Shown one piece after another: positions 10,102-19,394 of a stretch of 64,000 bases of DNA. Where the stretch lies: positions 1,632,001 through 1,696,000 of the forward strand of contig CANXME010000105.1 in assembly GCA_948144175.1 (NCBI GenBank), given 5' to 3'. Made by a program: the position numbers and the translations under genes. The stretch comes from Closterium sp. NIES-65 (taxonomy: Eukaryota; Streptophyta; Zygnematophyceae; Desmidiales; Closteriaceae). The notes under the pieces were generated by a model. That model was not told where the DNA came from, made no database searches, and was given only the letters and a program-made list of their open reading frames with translations. Within the stretch, counting starts at the first letter, position 1. Each line of letters begins with the position of its first letter.

Positions 10102-11830
10102 CTAAAGACCAGACAAGGTGCCAGAGGGGGCCGCCGGACACGGGAGGACAGTGGAGAAGTGAGCAAGGACAGGACCCCCAGAGGGGTCTGCCAGAGAGAC
10201 TGCAACTGGCCGACCAAGCGGCGTGAGTGTGGTGCGGTCTCGAAAGAAGGAGCGAGAAGCCCCCGAGTCAAGGGTGAAGGTGTGGGAGGCCAAAGCCGAC
10301 GCAGTACCTGAGAGAGCAGACTCACCAGCACCTGAGGAAGCAGACGCACTGGCACCTAGAGCAGCAACCTCGCTAGCACCTAGAGCAGCAGCCTCACCAG
10401 TACCTAGAGCAGCAGTCCGAATGCCCGGGTCGGGCGGAAAACACCGGTAACAGTCTTTCTCATCACTAATAGTCACAGCATACATGGCAGCAAGAATAGC
10501 ATCAAAGTCAAGGTCAAAGATAGCTACTCCCGCCCTAGACAGCTCGCCCCAGCGAGGGATCTCAGTGGCCTCAGGAAACTGGTGACGCCAAGCGTCCGTC
10601 AGGCGGCCAAAGCAGCGCTGGGTGGAGTGCGCACCCCCGCAAGGCTCACCCGCGCGGTCGCCAGTGCGTAGGACGTAGGTGCACGGACTAGTACCCCCAC
10701 CCCGCTGGCGTGCAGCGTACCACTCACGAAGCTGCTGAGGGGGCGGGGATCTCACGATTACGCTGCTGCTGCTGCTGGCGCAAACCACCACCGGAGCCGA
10801 CCCTCTGCGCAGAGCCACCCCGACCAGCTCCACCTCCTCCGCCGTCGCCTCCTCCACCGCCGCCACCTCCACCGCCGCCACCTCCGCCACCTCCGCTCCC
10901 ACCGCCACCGCCGCCGCCGCCTCCGCCTCCACTGCCGCCACCGACGCCCCCACCCCCGCCACCACCCCCACCGCCACCCCGACCCCCTCCGCCGCCTCCA
11001 CCGCCGCCTCCACCGCCCTCGCTAGCTCCTCCAGCGCCCCTGCCCCCCTTGCCCTTGCCAGTGCGGCGTCTCCCGCTAGGGGCAGACGCCGCACCGACCG
11101 ACTCAAGACCAACGAGTTCGGCCGCAGCAGCAGAGGCAACAGAGGGCAAGAGAGGAGAGGGGGAGCACCCCTCAAAGACAGGGGCACGAGGGTCACCACT
11201 AGAGGCTCCTACAGCGACTATGCTCTTCTCTGCTGCTAGGAGGCGCTCCTCGAGGAGGTCAACGGCGAGGGTGGTGGGGCAAATAGAGAGGAAGTGGTCC
11301 CTGACCGGGCGAAGGGTGTTAGGGAGACGGGTGACTATGTAGTAGAGGGTGATGTACATAGGGGGGGGGTTCTTCGCGCAAAACTCAGCGCAAAGGGCAG
11401 CGCGGTAGCGAATGTCACTAGTGCGAAGGTGCGTAATGAGGTTAGCGACTGTGGGAAAAGCAGCGAGGTCAAGGAAGAGGTACGGCAGGATGAGGCGGCT
11501 AAGTGCAGCAGTGGCAGGGGAAGAGTAGCGTGCAACTACAGCGTCGTACAAGGTCCTAGCACTCTTGTACTGGCTAAAGTGCGCACGCTCAGAGGTAGGC
11601 ATGTGGCGACGCACAGCAAGACGTGCAGCAGCATCGCGTGTGGCCCACTGGGAGCGAACAGTGGCGTCAGCATCAGCAGCAGGGGCAGGAGAGGCACCAG
11701 AAGTGAGGTCAAAGAGGGAGAGACCGTCTGACCTATCGCACTGTAGGAAAAGCTGCAGGTCATCTACCCAGACGTCAAAGTCAATGGCCCGACCCTCAGC
11801 GTCAAAAGCGAGAACGCTGGGGGTAGCCAT
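10102..11830 (-). pseudogene. A2 gag and protease, frameshifted
   Basis: The frame from 11830 begins MATPSVLAFDAEGRAIDF and encodes a copia gag of the UBN2/Retrotran_gag type (YITLYYIVTRLPNTLRPVRD) with a ~90-residue polyglycine tract. It runs to 10724. The nucleocapsid-like and protease parts continue in a second frame (to 10102). That part includes the Cys/His set CTYVL...EPCGGAHSTQRC, HTFTLDSGAS with the protease DSGA, and a TAG at 10102 in the SGL-YLPSF region. The polyglycine coding repeat (10800-11030) is the probable site of the frameshift. Confidence 0.8.
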
Positions 11831-11849
11831 GACAGCAGTAGACTAGCAG

Positions 11850-12640
11850 CGCAAGCAGTAGGCTAAGGGCAGCGCAGTGGTAGAGGTGCCGCTCTTACCG
11901 GACAGGGCGGCTCGGGCGGCTCGGTGGTTCGGCGGCTTGGCAGCAACTGCAGCTCGGCGGCTCGGCGGCTCGGGCGGCTCAGGTGGCTCGGGCGGCTTGG
12001 CAGCAGCGGCGGCTCGGCAGCACAGCGGCAACGGCGGCTCAGCGGCCCCGGCGGCTCGGTGGTGACGGCGGGGCCGCGTAGGGTGGCAGGGCCGCTGAAG
12101 GGACGGCGGCGGGGCCGGGTGGGGCGGCGACGAGGCCGCTGAGGGCGGCGGCGGGGCCACGAAGGGTGGCGATCGTCGCCTTAAGGGTGGGGCCGCGGGG
12201 TCGCAAGGGTGGGGCGACAGGGCCAGCAGAGGCGGCGCCGGGGCCGGAAGAGCGGCGGGGCCGCAAGGGTAGGCGACGGGGCCGCGAGGGCGGGGTGGAG
12301 GGATCGCTAGGGCGGCTCGAAGAGGCCGCGAGGGCGGCGCGAAAGGGTCGCAAGGGTGGCGCGACGCGACGGGGCCGCGAGGGCGGCGGAACGGGGCCGC
12401 GTGGGCGGCGCGACGAGGCCGCGAGGGCGGCGCGACGTGATGGGGCCGCGAGGGCAGCGCGACGGGGTTGCAAGGGCGACTCAACGGGGCCGCTAGGGAG
12501 GCGCGATGCGACGGGGCCGCTAAGGCGGCGCGACGGGGTCGTAAGGGTGGCCCGACGGGGTCGTGAGAGGGGAGCGCGACTCGGGCAGAGGCTGAACGCG
12601 CTCCGGGCAGGAAAAAAAAAAAATCGGTGGGCCCTAGGAA
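11850..12640 (-). repeat. A2 leader, GC-rich tandem repeats
   Basis: The 5' leader between primer site and gag is packed with short degenerate units such as GGGGCCGCGAGGGCGGCGC. The proline/arginine-rich open frames on both strands are repeat artefacts. Next to the primer site is the family-conserved stretch around GGTGGGCCCTAGG (12637-12650 region). Confidence 0.75.
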
Positions 12641-12670
12641 CAGTTCCCACAGAGAACCTACTCTATACCA

Positions 12671-12795
12671 TGTGAAATTGAACGAGAATGAAAAGACTAA
12701 GGGAAAGTTGGGTACAAGTACAAACCCTAGAAAACTGTACCCCATATGTGCTACCCCACTATAGCCTACAGCAGCTATGTCATATAAATCTGACA
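12671..12795 (-). repeat. 5' LTR of A2
   Basis: 125-bp partner of 5267-5391, differing at three positions. In sense it is followed by TGGTATAGAGTAGG, a mutated initiator-tRNA-Met primer site. Confidence 0.92.
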
Positions 12796-13371
12796 CCTTA
12801 GGCTCCACACCCCCAGGCTCAGCACCCCCAGGCTCAGCACCCCCAGAATCAACACCCCCAGGCTCAGCACCCCCAGACTCAGCACCCCCAGGCTCAGCAC
12901 CCCCAGGCCCCGCACCCGCAGGCTCAGCACCCCGAGCAGCACCTGAGTCAACAGCTACCTCGACAGGCTCGACTGCGTCAACCTAGGTCAAACCTGAGGG
13001 GGCAGGACCCTGAGGGGGAAGGGGGTCTACCGGGGGGGACCTGGCGCGAGGAAGAGCGGCGGCGGGGGGAGGGGCGCAGTGCGGTAGGGGAAGAGACGGT
13101 AGTAAGGAACCGACTCGTCAAAGGTGACGTCCTGGGAAGACAGAACACGACGCGAGGTGGGGAGGTAAAACTGCCAACCAGGCGCGTCAGGGGGGAAGCC
13201 AAGGAAGACGCAGGGAACAACACGGGGGGACAGCTTGTCCGTAGACAAGTCGCGGACAAAAGCCCGAGATCCGCAGACACGAAACGCAGACGCATCGCCA
13301 ACCTTCCCCGTCCACTGCAGAGTAGGGGAGGTCTCCGGCAAGGAGACTCGGGGCTGAAGGTTGATCTGATG
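12796..13371 (-). pseudogene. A1 linker 5' part and integrase C-terminal part
   Basis: After the A2 right target copy the A1 sequence resumes with the 15-bp linker repeats (to about 12940), then integrase C-terminal sequence 13341-13027: MPETSPTLQWTGKVGDASAF, ...RDLSTDKLSPR and VTFDESVPYYRLFPYR. The frame is broken after PGPPR. A3 inserted at 13371/19400 within the integrase sequence. Confidence 0.8.
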
Positions 13372-13502
13372 TGAGAAGATTGAAACGAGAATGAATGAAC
13401 TATGAATGAACTGAGTACAAGTACTAACCCTAATTGGGTTGTACCCCTTGTGGGCTACCCCACTATAGCCTACACAATAAGCACAAGCTATATGTTATGA
13501 CA
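13372..13502 (-). repeat. 3' LTR of A3
   Basis: 131 bp from TGAGAAGATTGAAACG to GTTATGACA, with the polypurine complement CACCCCCATA directly after it. Pairs with 19264-19394. Confidence 0.92.
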
Positions 13503-13548
13503 CACCCCCATAGGCAAAGTGGGGGAGAACAAGGGGTCACAAGACCAG

Positions 13549-16500
13549 TCAAGCAAAGCAAAGCAAAGCAAGCTCATGGTGGATCACAAAGTCACCACAC
13601 ATTCCGAGCACAAGTTCAAGGCCACAAGGCCAGTTCACATGCAGGAGTACATTTATATATAAAGCTAGACAAGCAAGAGCAGGTATATATATATGTAACA
13701 GTACAAGCAAGGTCAAGAGGTGAGCAAGTGAGGCAAGACCCAGCTGGGTGCAGAAGCGCTGATGATCACAAGGCGCAAGTGCCTTGGTGAAGACATCAGC
13801 AGTGTTGGCCTCAGAGGCCACGTACGCAAGCCGCAACTGACCACGCTGCTGTAGCTCACCAGGCAGGAAGTAGCGAAGAGCAATGTGCTTTGTTCTGTGC
13901 TCCAGTCTCTGCTCTCGACACAAGGCCAGCATGGCCTTTTTGTCTACGTACAGGACCGGAGGAGAACGAGGCGACTCTCCAAGGTCGGTCAGCAGGTAGG
14001 TGAGCCAGCGAAGCTCCTGTGCAGCCATGGCCCTGGCGTAGATCTCAGCCTCACAACTGGAGCCGAGAACAGAAGACGAGCGAGTAGCCCGCCACAAAAC
14101 AGAGCCCGAACCAAGGCTGAAGGTGTAACCCTGTGACGACCGCTGCGTAGCCTGGTCGTCAGCCCAAGAAGCTTCCGCATGCCCAGTGAGGACTACTGGA
14201 CTCCGCCCTCCAAGCACTAGCCCCATGCCCGACGTACTGCACAAGTAGCGCAACACCCTCTTCGCTGCAGCCATGTGCTCTAGTCGGTGTCTCCCAGGAG
14301 CAACATAGCGTGCGAGAATGCTAAGAGGGTATGCAAGGTCAGGTTGTGTGCAGGTCATCAGGTACATGAGACAGCCAACAAGCTCTGGATACGGGCCACT
14401 CGACTCTACGGACTCATCCGAAGGCAGAGCTGAGAGCGAGTGGCGAGTAGGCAGAGGAGTGGCCTGAGGGGAGGAGTATGTGAAGCCGAAGCGCTGAAGG
14501 ACCTGCTGCACCATGTGTGACTGAGTCAGGGTAATGTTGCGGCGTGCTATGTCCCGGGTGATCTGCAAGCCAAGGTAGCTGCGCAGTTCACCCAGGTCTG
14601 TGCACGTGTGTCTCTTCTGCAGCTCGGACTTCACGTAGGTGAGTCCAGCAGTGTCAGCTGTGGGAAAGACCAAGTCGTCGACGTACACGAGGATGTAGAA
14701 CGGCGGCAGAGAAGTGTCGGTGCGCAGAAACAGCGACGGGTCGGCAGTAGAAGGAGCAAACCCAAGAGCCGCAAGCGTAGTCCTCAGTGTGTCGTGCCAC
14801 TCACGTGGCGCCTCGCGGAGACCGTAGACTGGACGCCGGAGGCTCCACTGGGTACCAGGAGGAAAAGACCCAGTGAAGCCAGGTGGGCGGCGCAGCCAGA
14901 TCTCCTCGTGCAGGCTGCCCTGCAAGAAAGTTGTGCTGAAGTCGAGAGAGTGCAGCTCGTAGTCACGGTGAGCAGCTATGTGCAGCAGAACCCGAAGAGT
15001 GGTCATCTTCGGGGTGGGAGAGAAGGTCTGAAAGTAGTCAACTCTTAGCCGCTGACTGAAGCCACGAGCCACGTAACGCGCCTTGAAGACAGGCGGAGAA
15101 CCCGGCGGCCGCTTCACCCTGAAGATCCACATGCCACTGACGATGTTCGCCCCAGGAGGGGGGACAGCGTCAACGTAGGTGCCTGTGGACTTCCAGGAAG
15201 CCATCTCTGCATCCGTAGCTGCCAGCCATTGAGAAGAGTAGGGACCCTCTATCGCCTCCGCGTAAGAGCACGGAGTCAGGATGTCAAATGCATCCGGGTC
15301 TCCCTCAGGGGTAAGAAGTACGGACACGAGATGAGGTGAAGCAGCGGCCAAGCACTGGAACTCCTCCTGCCTTTCCTCAAGGACGTCCGTGCCAAGGGCA
15401 CACTCATCCCCGACGCACGGAGGACAGACAGACTCAGACTCAGCGATAAGACTAGCAGCGTATTCTAGGCGACAGCGAGCAGCAAAGGCGACGAGCTCAG
15501 CAACTAGGGCAGACGCAGCAGTGGACTCGAAAGAAGGGTCAGTGACGACAGTAGCCAGGAGACGCGTGACAGTAGGACTGGCAGCACGAAGAGAGTCCGA
15601 CTCCGGGTCGGCAAGTGCAGGAAGAGAGGACTCAGGAGGAGAAGGCAAAGGGGCACGCAGAGGAGCAGTGGACGGACGCAGAGACATCCTGTGCGTGCCA
15701 GGGACTGGAGGAGGATGCTGACGCGAACCACGACCACTAGCACGAGCAGCACGGACAGGCGACGCAGGGTGAGACGCAGGCTCACGACGCTCAGTTAGAC
15801 CTCCAGTAGGACCAGTGTAGGGAGAAGGAGCAGGCAAAGGGGAGGTAGGCTGCAGCTGTAACTGTGACGGAACTGGCTGTGGATACTCTAAAGAAGGCGG
15901 AAGACCAAGAACCTGCTGCAGGAGTGGAACGAAGTACGGTCGAGGCCGCGTGGCGACGCCAGACACAGCAGGTATAGCACCAGTACCCCCAGCAGGAGCA
16001 CCCGCTCCAGCTGCACCACCAGCAGCGCCAGAACCTCCAGCAGTACCAGGAGTACCCGCAATAGGACCGCCAGCAGTAGTCTCAGCTCCAACACCCTCAG
16101 CAGCACCAGCTCCAGTCGAACCCGCAGGCCTAGTAGCTCCAGTACTCCCAGGACGAGCACGGCCGGGACCCGCGACAGCAGCACCCTCAGTAGCCGAAGA
16201 ACCTCCAGCACCAGCAGCACGCCTCCAGCGCCGGGCAAACCACTCGCGCAGCTCCTGTGGAGAGAGTGGCTCCCGCAGAGACGAAGCACCCGGAGAACCT
16301 CCAGGCGGAGCACCTCCAAGCTCAGCACCCCCAGGCTCAGCACACCCAAGCTCAGCACCCCTAGGCTCAGCACCCCCAGGCTCAGCATCCCCAGGCGCAG
16401 CACCCCCAGACTCAGCACCCCCAGGCTCAGCACCCCTAGTCGCAGTACACCTAGGCCCAGCACCCCCAGGCTCACCACCCCCAGTCGCAGCACCCCCAGG

Positions 16501-17427
16501 CTCAGCACCCCCAGGCTCAGCACCCCCAGAGTCAGCACCCCCAGGCTCAGCACCCTCAGCAGCACTAGAGTCACCAGTGACCTCGACAGGCTCGACTGCG
16601 TCTACTTGGGACACACCTGAAGGGGCAGGACCCTGAGGGGGAAGGGGGTCTACCGGGGGGGGACCTGGTACAAGGAAGAGCGGCGGCGGGAGGAGGGACG
16701 GAGTGCGGTAGGGGAAGAGGCGGTAGTAGGGGACCGACTCGTCAAACGTGACGTCCTGGGAGGACAGAACACGGCGAGAGGTGGGGTGGTAGAACTGCCA
16801 CCCAGGCGCTTCAGGAGGGAACCCCAGGAAGACGCAAGGAGCAGCACGAGGGGACAGCTTGTCCGCAGACAGGTCGCGGACAAACGCCCGAGATCCCCAG
16901 ACCCGGAACGCCGACGCATCGCCAACCTTCCCCGTCCACAGCAAGGCTAGGGAGGTCTCCGGCCTGGAGATCCTGGGGTGTAGGTTGATCTGATGCGCCG
17001 CGTACCTCACCGCAAACGGCCACAGAAAATGGGGAGCAGCCGCATGCATCATAGACGTACGAGCTACGTCCATGACCATGCCAATGCGGCGCTCAGCAAT
17101 CCCATTTTGTTGCGGGGAGTCCGGAAGCGTGAAGGTCTTACGGATTCCTCGTGCGCGACAGTAGGCTCTCAGAAGGCCAGAAGAAAACTCTCCGCCTCTG
17201 TCCGAGTGCAGACGCAGAACAGGAAAGTCCGAGCCAAAGCTCTGCCTGAGCTGGAGACGAGCTGCGGGGATCCAGTCGATCAGCACCTTAGTGACATCAC
17301 CCTTGCTGCGCAAGGGGAAGACTGCGGTGTAACGCGAGTAGTCGTCAACAACGAGCAGGAAGTAGCGCTCGTGACCCTGTCCACGGACGCGGGCTGGGCC
17401 CCACACGTCCATGTGAAGCGTTTGCAA
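13549..17427 (-). CDS. A3 integrase core-RT-RNase H polyprotein fragment
   Basis: An uninterrupted frame of 1292 codons. The integrase catalytic triad is visible: Asp in HMDVWGP (residue ~5), Asp in LRLHSDRGGEF (~74) and Glu in NGIAERRIG (~108). Then the integrase C-terminal part, a Gly/Ala/Glu-rich linker (~285-375), RT with YVDDLVF (~914), and RNase H (YVDKKAML, HIALRYF, FTKAL). In RNase H the usual HADASWADD reads HAEASWADD, so the first catalytic Asp is Glu (codon 14173-14175). The frame has no proper upstream start: a TAG at 17473-17475 (CAG in A1) cuts it from the zinc-binding N-terminus. It also runs on past the usual end, FTKAL, by about 70 codons. It is probably not a functional polyprotein, but it is the best-preserved A-family pol here. 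Confidence 0.85.
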   Translation of the reverse strand: MQTLHMDVWGPARVRGQGHERYFLLVVDDYSRYTAVFPLRSKGDVTKVLIDWIPAARLQLRQSFGSDFPVLRLHSDRGGEFSSGLLRAYCRARGIRKTFTLPDSPQQNGIAERRIGMVMDVARTSMMHAAAPHFLWPFAVRYAAHQINLHPRISRPETSLALLWTGKVGDASAFRVWGSRAFVRDLSADKLSPRAAPCVFLGFPPEAPGWQFYHPTSRRVLSSQDVTFDESVPYYRLFPYRTPSLLPPPLFLVPGPPPVDPLPPQGPAPSGVSQVDAVEPVEVTGDSSAAEGAEPGGADSGGAEPGGAEPGGAATGGGEPGGAGPRCTATRGAEPGGAESGGAAPGDAEPGGAEPRGAELGCAEPGGAELGGAPPGGSPGASSLREPLSPQELREWFARRWRRAAGAGGSSATEGAAVAGPGRARPGSTGATRPAGSTGAGAAEGVGAETTAGGPIAGTPGTAGGSGAAGGAAGAGAPAGGTGAIPAVSGVATRPRPYFVPLLQQVLGLPPSLEYPQPVPSQLQLQPTSPLPAPSPYTGPTGGLTERREPASHPASPVRAARASGRGSRQHPPPVPGTHRMSLRPSTAPLRAPLPSPPESSLPALADPESDSLRAASPTVTRLLATVVTDPSFESTAASALVAELVAFAARCRLEYAASLIAESESVCPPCVGDECALGTDVLEERQEEFQCLAAASPHLVSVLLTPEGDPDAFDILTPCSYAEAIEGPYSSQWLAATDAEMASWKSTGTYVDAVPPPGANIVSGMWIFRVKRPPGSPPVFKARYVARGFSQRLRVDYFQTFSPTPKMTTLRVLLHIAAHRDYELHSLDFSTTFLQGSLHEEIWLRRPPGFTGSFPPGTQWSLRRPVYGLREAPREWHDTLRTTLAALGFAPSTADPSLFLRTDTSLPPFYILVYVDDLVFPTADTAGLTYVKSELQKRHTCTDLGELRSYLGLQITRDIARRNITLTQSHMVQQVLQRFGFTYSSPQATPLPTRHSLSALPSDESVESSGPYPELVGCLMYLMTCTQPDLAYPLSILARYVAPGRHRLEHMAAAKRVLRYLCSTSGMGLVLGGRSPVVLTGHAEASWADDQATQRSSQGYTFSLGSGSVLWRATRSSSVLGSSCEAEIYARAMAAQELRWLTYLLTDLGESPRSPPVLYVDKKAMLALCREQRLEHRTKHIALRYFLPGELQQRGQLRLAYVASEANTADVFTKALAPCDHQRFCTQLGLASLAHLLTLLVLLHIYIPALACLALYINVLLHVNWPCGLELVLGMCGDFVIHHELALLCFA
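16310..16560 (-). repeat. 15-bp minisatellite in A3 linker
   Basis: About 16 plus-strand units of the type GGCTCAGCACCCCCA, in frame in the A3 polyprotein as Gly-Gly-Ala-Glu-Pro-like pentapeptides. Because the unit is a multiple of three, copy-number change does not break the frame. Confidence 0.8.
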
Positions 17428-17472
17428 CGGGGCCTCTGTCGGAGGAAACTGGGAGGAGTGAGGGGCAGCCCG

Positions 17473-18386
17473 CTAGCGCCCCTCAACACAGGGGACACAG
17501 GTAGGGCCACGGCCCTGAGGAAGGAGAGGAAGGGACCGGGGGAGACCAGAAACAAGAAGACACGGAGGCCATGCCTCTGAGCCGAAGCAGAGAGGGGTGA
17601 CCAAGGCGTTGGTGCCAGAGGAGAGTCTCGTGAGACAGGAGACGACACGAACAGGGGGCAGACGCCGCACCGACCGACTTAAGACCAAGGAGGCCGGCCG
17701 CAGCAGTAGAGGCAACAAAGGGCAGAAGGGGGAAGGGGGGACACCCCTCAAAGATGGGGGTGCGCGGGTCACCACGAGAGGCCCCTACAACGACTATGCT
17801 CTTCTAGGTGGCTAGGAGGGACTTCTCGAGGAGGTCAACAGTGAGAGTGGTGGGACAGACTGAGAGGAAGTGGTCCCTGACAACGCGAAGGGAGTCAGGG
17901 AGGCGAGTTACTAAGTAGTATAGAGTGATGTACATGGGGGGGGGGGTTCTTGGCGCAGAAGTCAGCAGGAAGCGCAGCGCGGTAGCGAGTGTCACTAGTG
18001 CGGAGGTGCGTAATGAGGTCAGCGACTGTGGGAAAGGCAGCAAGGTCAGGGAAGAGGTACGATAGCATGAGGCGACTCAGTGCAGCAGTGGCAGGGGAAG
18101 AGTAGCGCGCAACTACAGCGTCGTACAAGGTCTGAGCACTCTTGTACTGACTAAAGTGCGCGCGCTCAGTGGTAGGAAGGTGGCGACGCACAGCAAGACG
18201 TGCAGCAGCATCGCGAGTGGCCCACTGTGAGCGAACAGTGGCGTCGGCATCGGCAGCAGGGGCAGGGGAAGCACCAGAGGTGAGGTCAAAGAGGGAGAGA
18301 CCGTCCACCCTATCGCACTGTAAGAACAGCTGCAGGTCATCTACCCAGACATCAGCGTCAAAAGTGAGAACACAGGGGGTAGCCAT
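17473..18386 (-). pseudogene. A3 gag remnant fused to integrase N-terminus by deletion
   Basis: Gag starts at 18386 (MATPCVLTFDADVWVDDLQ; a short in-frame gap relative to the A2 start) and runs to the C-run at 17936-17946, which has 11 C in sense against 9 in the open A2 frame, shifting the frame. The second part (18043-17804) resumes PMYITLYYLVTRLPDSLRVV. At 17654-17663 the sequence jumps from the gag end to the integrase zinc region across the shared 10-mer GGGGGCAGAC. The nucleocapsid and protease are therefore absent. A TAG follows at 17473-17475. Confidence 0.82.
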
Positions 18387-18589
18387 GACAGCAGTAGACT
18401 AGCAGCGCTAACTGTAGAGCAGGGGCAGTGCGGTGACAGAGGCGCTGCGCTCACCAGACAGGGCGGTTCGGGCAGCTCGGGCGGCTCGGCAGTAACTGCA
18501 GCTCGGCGGCACCCGCGGCTCGCCTCCTCAGCTGCTCGGGCGGCTCGGGCGGCTCGGGCGGCTCGGGCGGCTCGGCTGCGTAGGCGTTC

Positions 18590-19130
18590 GAGCGGGGCCG
18601 TAGGTAGGACGACGGGGCCGGGTCGAAGGTAGGGCGACGGGGCCGGTGCGAAGGTAAGGCGACGGGCCCGGGGCCGGGCCGTAGGTAGGGCGACGGGGCC
18701 AGGGCCGGGTGGTAGGTAGGGTGACGGGGCCGGGGCCGGGCCGTAGATAGGGCGACGGGGCCGGGTCGAAGGTAGGGCGACGGGGCCGGGTCGAAGGTAG
18801 GGCGACGGGGCCGGGTCGAAGGTAGGGCGACGAGGCCGGTGCACAGGTAGGGCGACGGGGCCCGGGCCGGGCCGCAAGTAGGGTGACGGAGCCGAGTCGA
18901 CGGTAGGGCGACGGGGCCGGGGCCGGGCCGTAGGTAGGGCGACGGGGCCGGGGCCTGGTCGTAGGTAGGGCGACGGGGCCGGGGTCGCAAGGGGGGGGCG
19001 ACGGGGCCGGGGTCGCAGGTAGGGCGACGGGGCCGGGGCGCAGGTAGGGCGACGGGGCCGGGGCGCAGGTAGGGCGACGGGGCCGGGGCCGTAGGTAGGG
19101 CGACGGGGTCGCTAGAGTGATGAATCAGGG
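18590..19130 (-). repeat. A3 leader tandem repeats
   Basis: About 25 degenerate copies of a GTAGGGCGACGGGGCCGGG-type unit (plus strand; 20-27 bp) fill the 5' leader. They differ in sequence from the leader repeats of A1, A2 and A4. The Arg/Pro-rich open frames here are artefacts of the repeat. Confidence 0.8.
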
Positions 19131-19263
19131 GCCGCTAAGGCGGCTTGACGAAGCCAGAGAGGGGAGCGCGACTCGGGCTGAGCGCGCTCCGGGAAGGAAA
19201 ATAAAAAAATTCGACTTGGTGGGCCCTAGGCACAGTTCCCACGAGGGAACCTGCTCGATACCA

Positions 19264-19394
19264 TGAGAAGATTGAAACGAGAATGAATGAACTATGAATG
19301 AACTGAGTACAAGTACTAACCCTAATTGGGTTGTACCCCTTGTGGGCTACCCCACTTTAGCCTACACAATAAGCACAAGCTATATGTTTTGACA
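19264..19394 (-). repeat. 5' LTR of A3
   Basis: 131-bp partner of 13372-13502, differing at CTATAG/CTTTAG and GTTATG/GTTTTG. Preceded on the plus strand by CGATACCA, the complement of the TGGTATCG primer site. Confidence 0.92.

Larger units (their letters stand above)
5267..12795 (-). mobile_element. Ty1/copia element A2, nested in A1
   Basis: A 7529-bp element with 125-bp LTRs at 5267-5391 and 12671-12795 (three differences), flanked by CCTTA at 5262-5266 and 12796-12800. Minus-strand sense, like A1. The leader runs from 12670 down to about 11835, gag from 11830, then protease, integrase, linker, RT and RNase H to about 5600. It carries a TAG in RT, frame breaks in gag, linker and integrase, a 14-bp deletion and a 248-bp foreign insert in integrase. 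It is clearly non-functional. Confidence 0.93.
13372..19394 (-). mobile_element. Ty1/copia element A3, nested in A1, internally deleted
   Basis: A 6023-bp element with 131-bp LTRs at 13372-13502 and 19264-19394 (two differences), flanked by TGATG at 13367-13371 and 19395-19399. Minus-strand sense. It is shorter than its relatives because about 1.2 kb covering the nucleocapsid-like part, the protease and the start of integrase is missing at 17654-17663. In sense, the primer site after the 5' LTR reads TGGTATCGAGCAGG. The polymerase part is the longest open frame of the A family. Confidence 0.93.

Noticed and set aside
10710-11342. Long polyproline frame antisense to A2 gag (and similar antisense frames in A1 and A4)
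   Set aside because: It is the complement of the polyglycine gag tract; GC-rich repeats keep several frames open by chance.
11843-12808. 321-codon Arg/Pro-rich minus-strand frame
   Set aside because: Falls in the A2 leader minisatellite and 5' LTR; low complexity on both strands.
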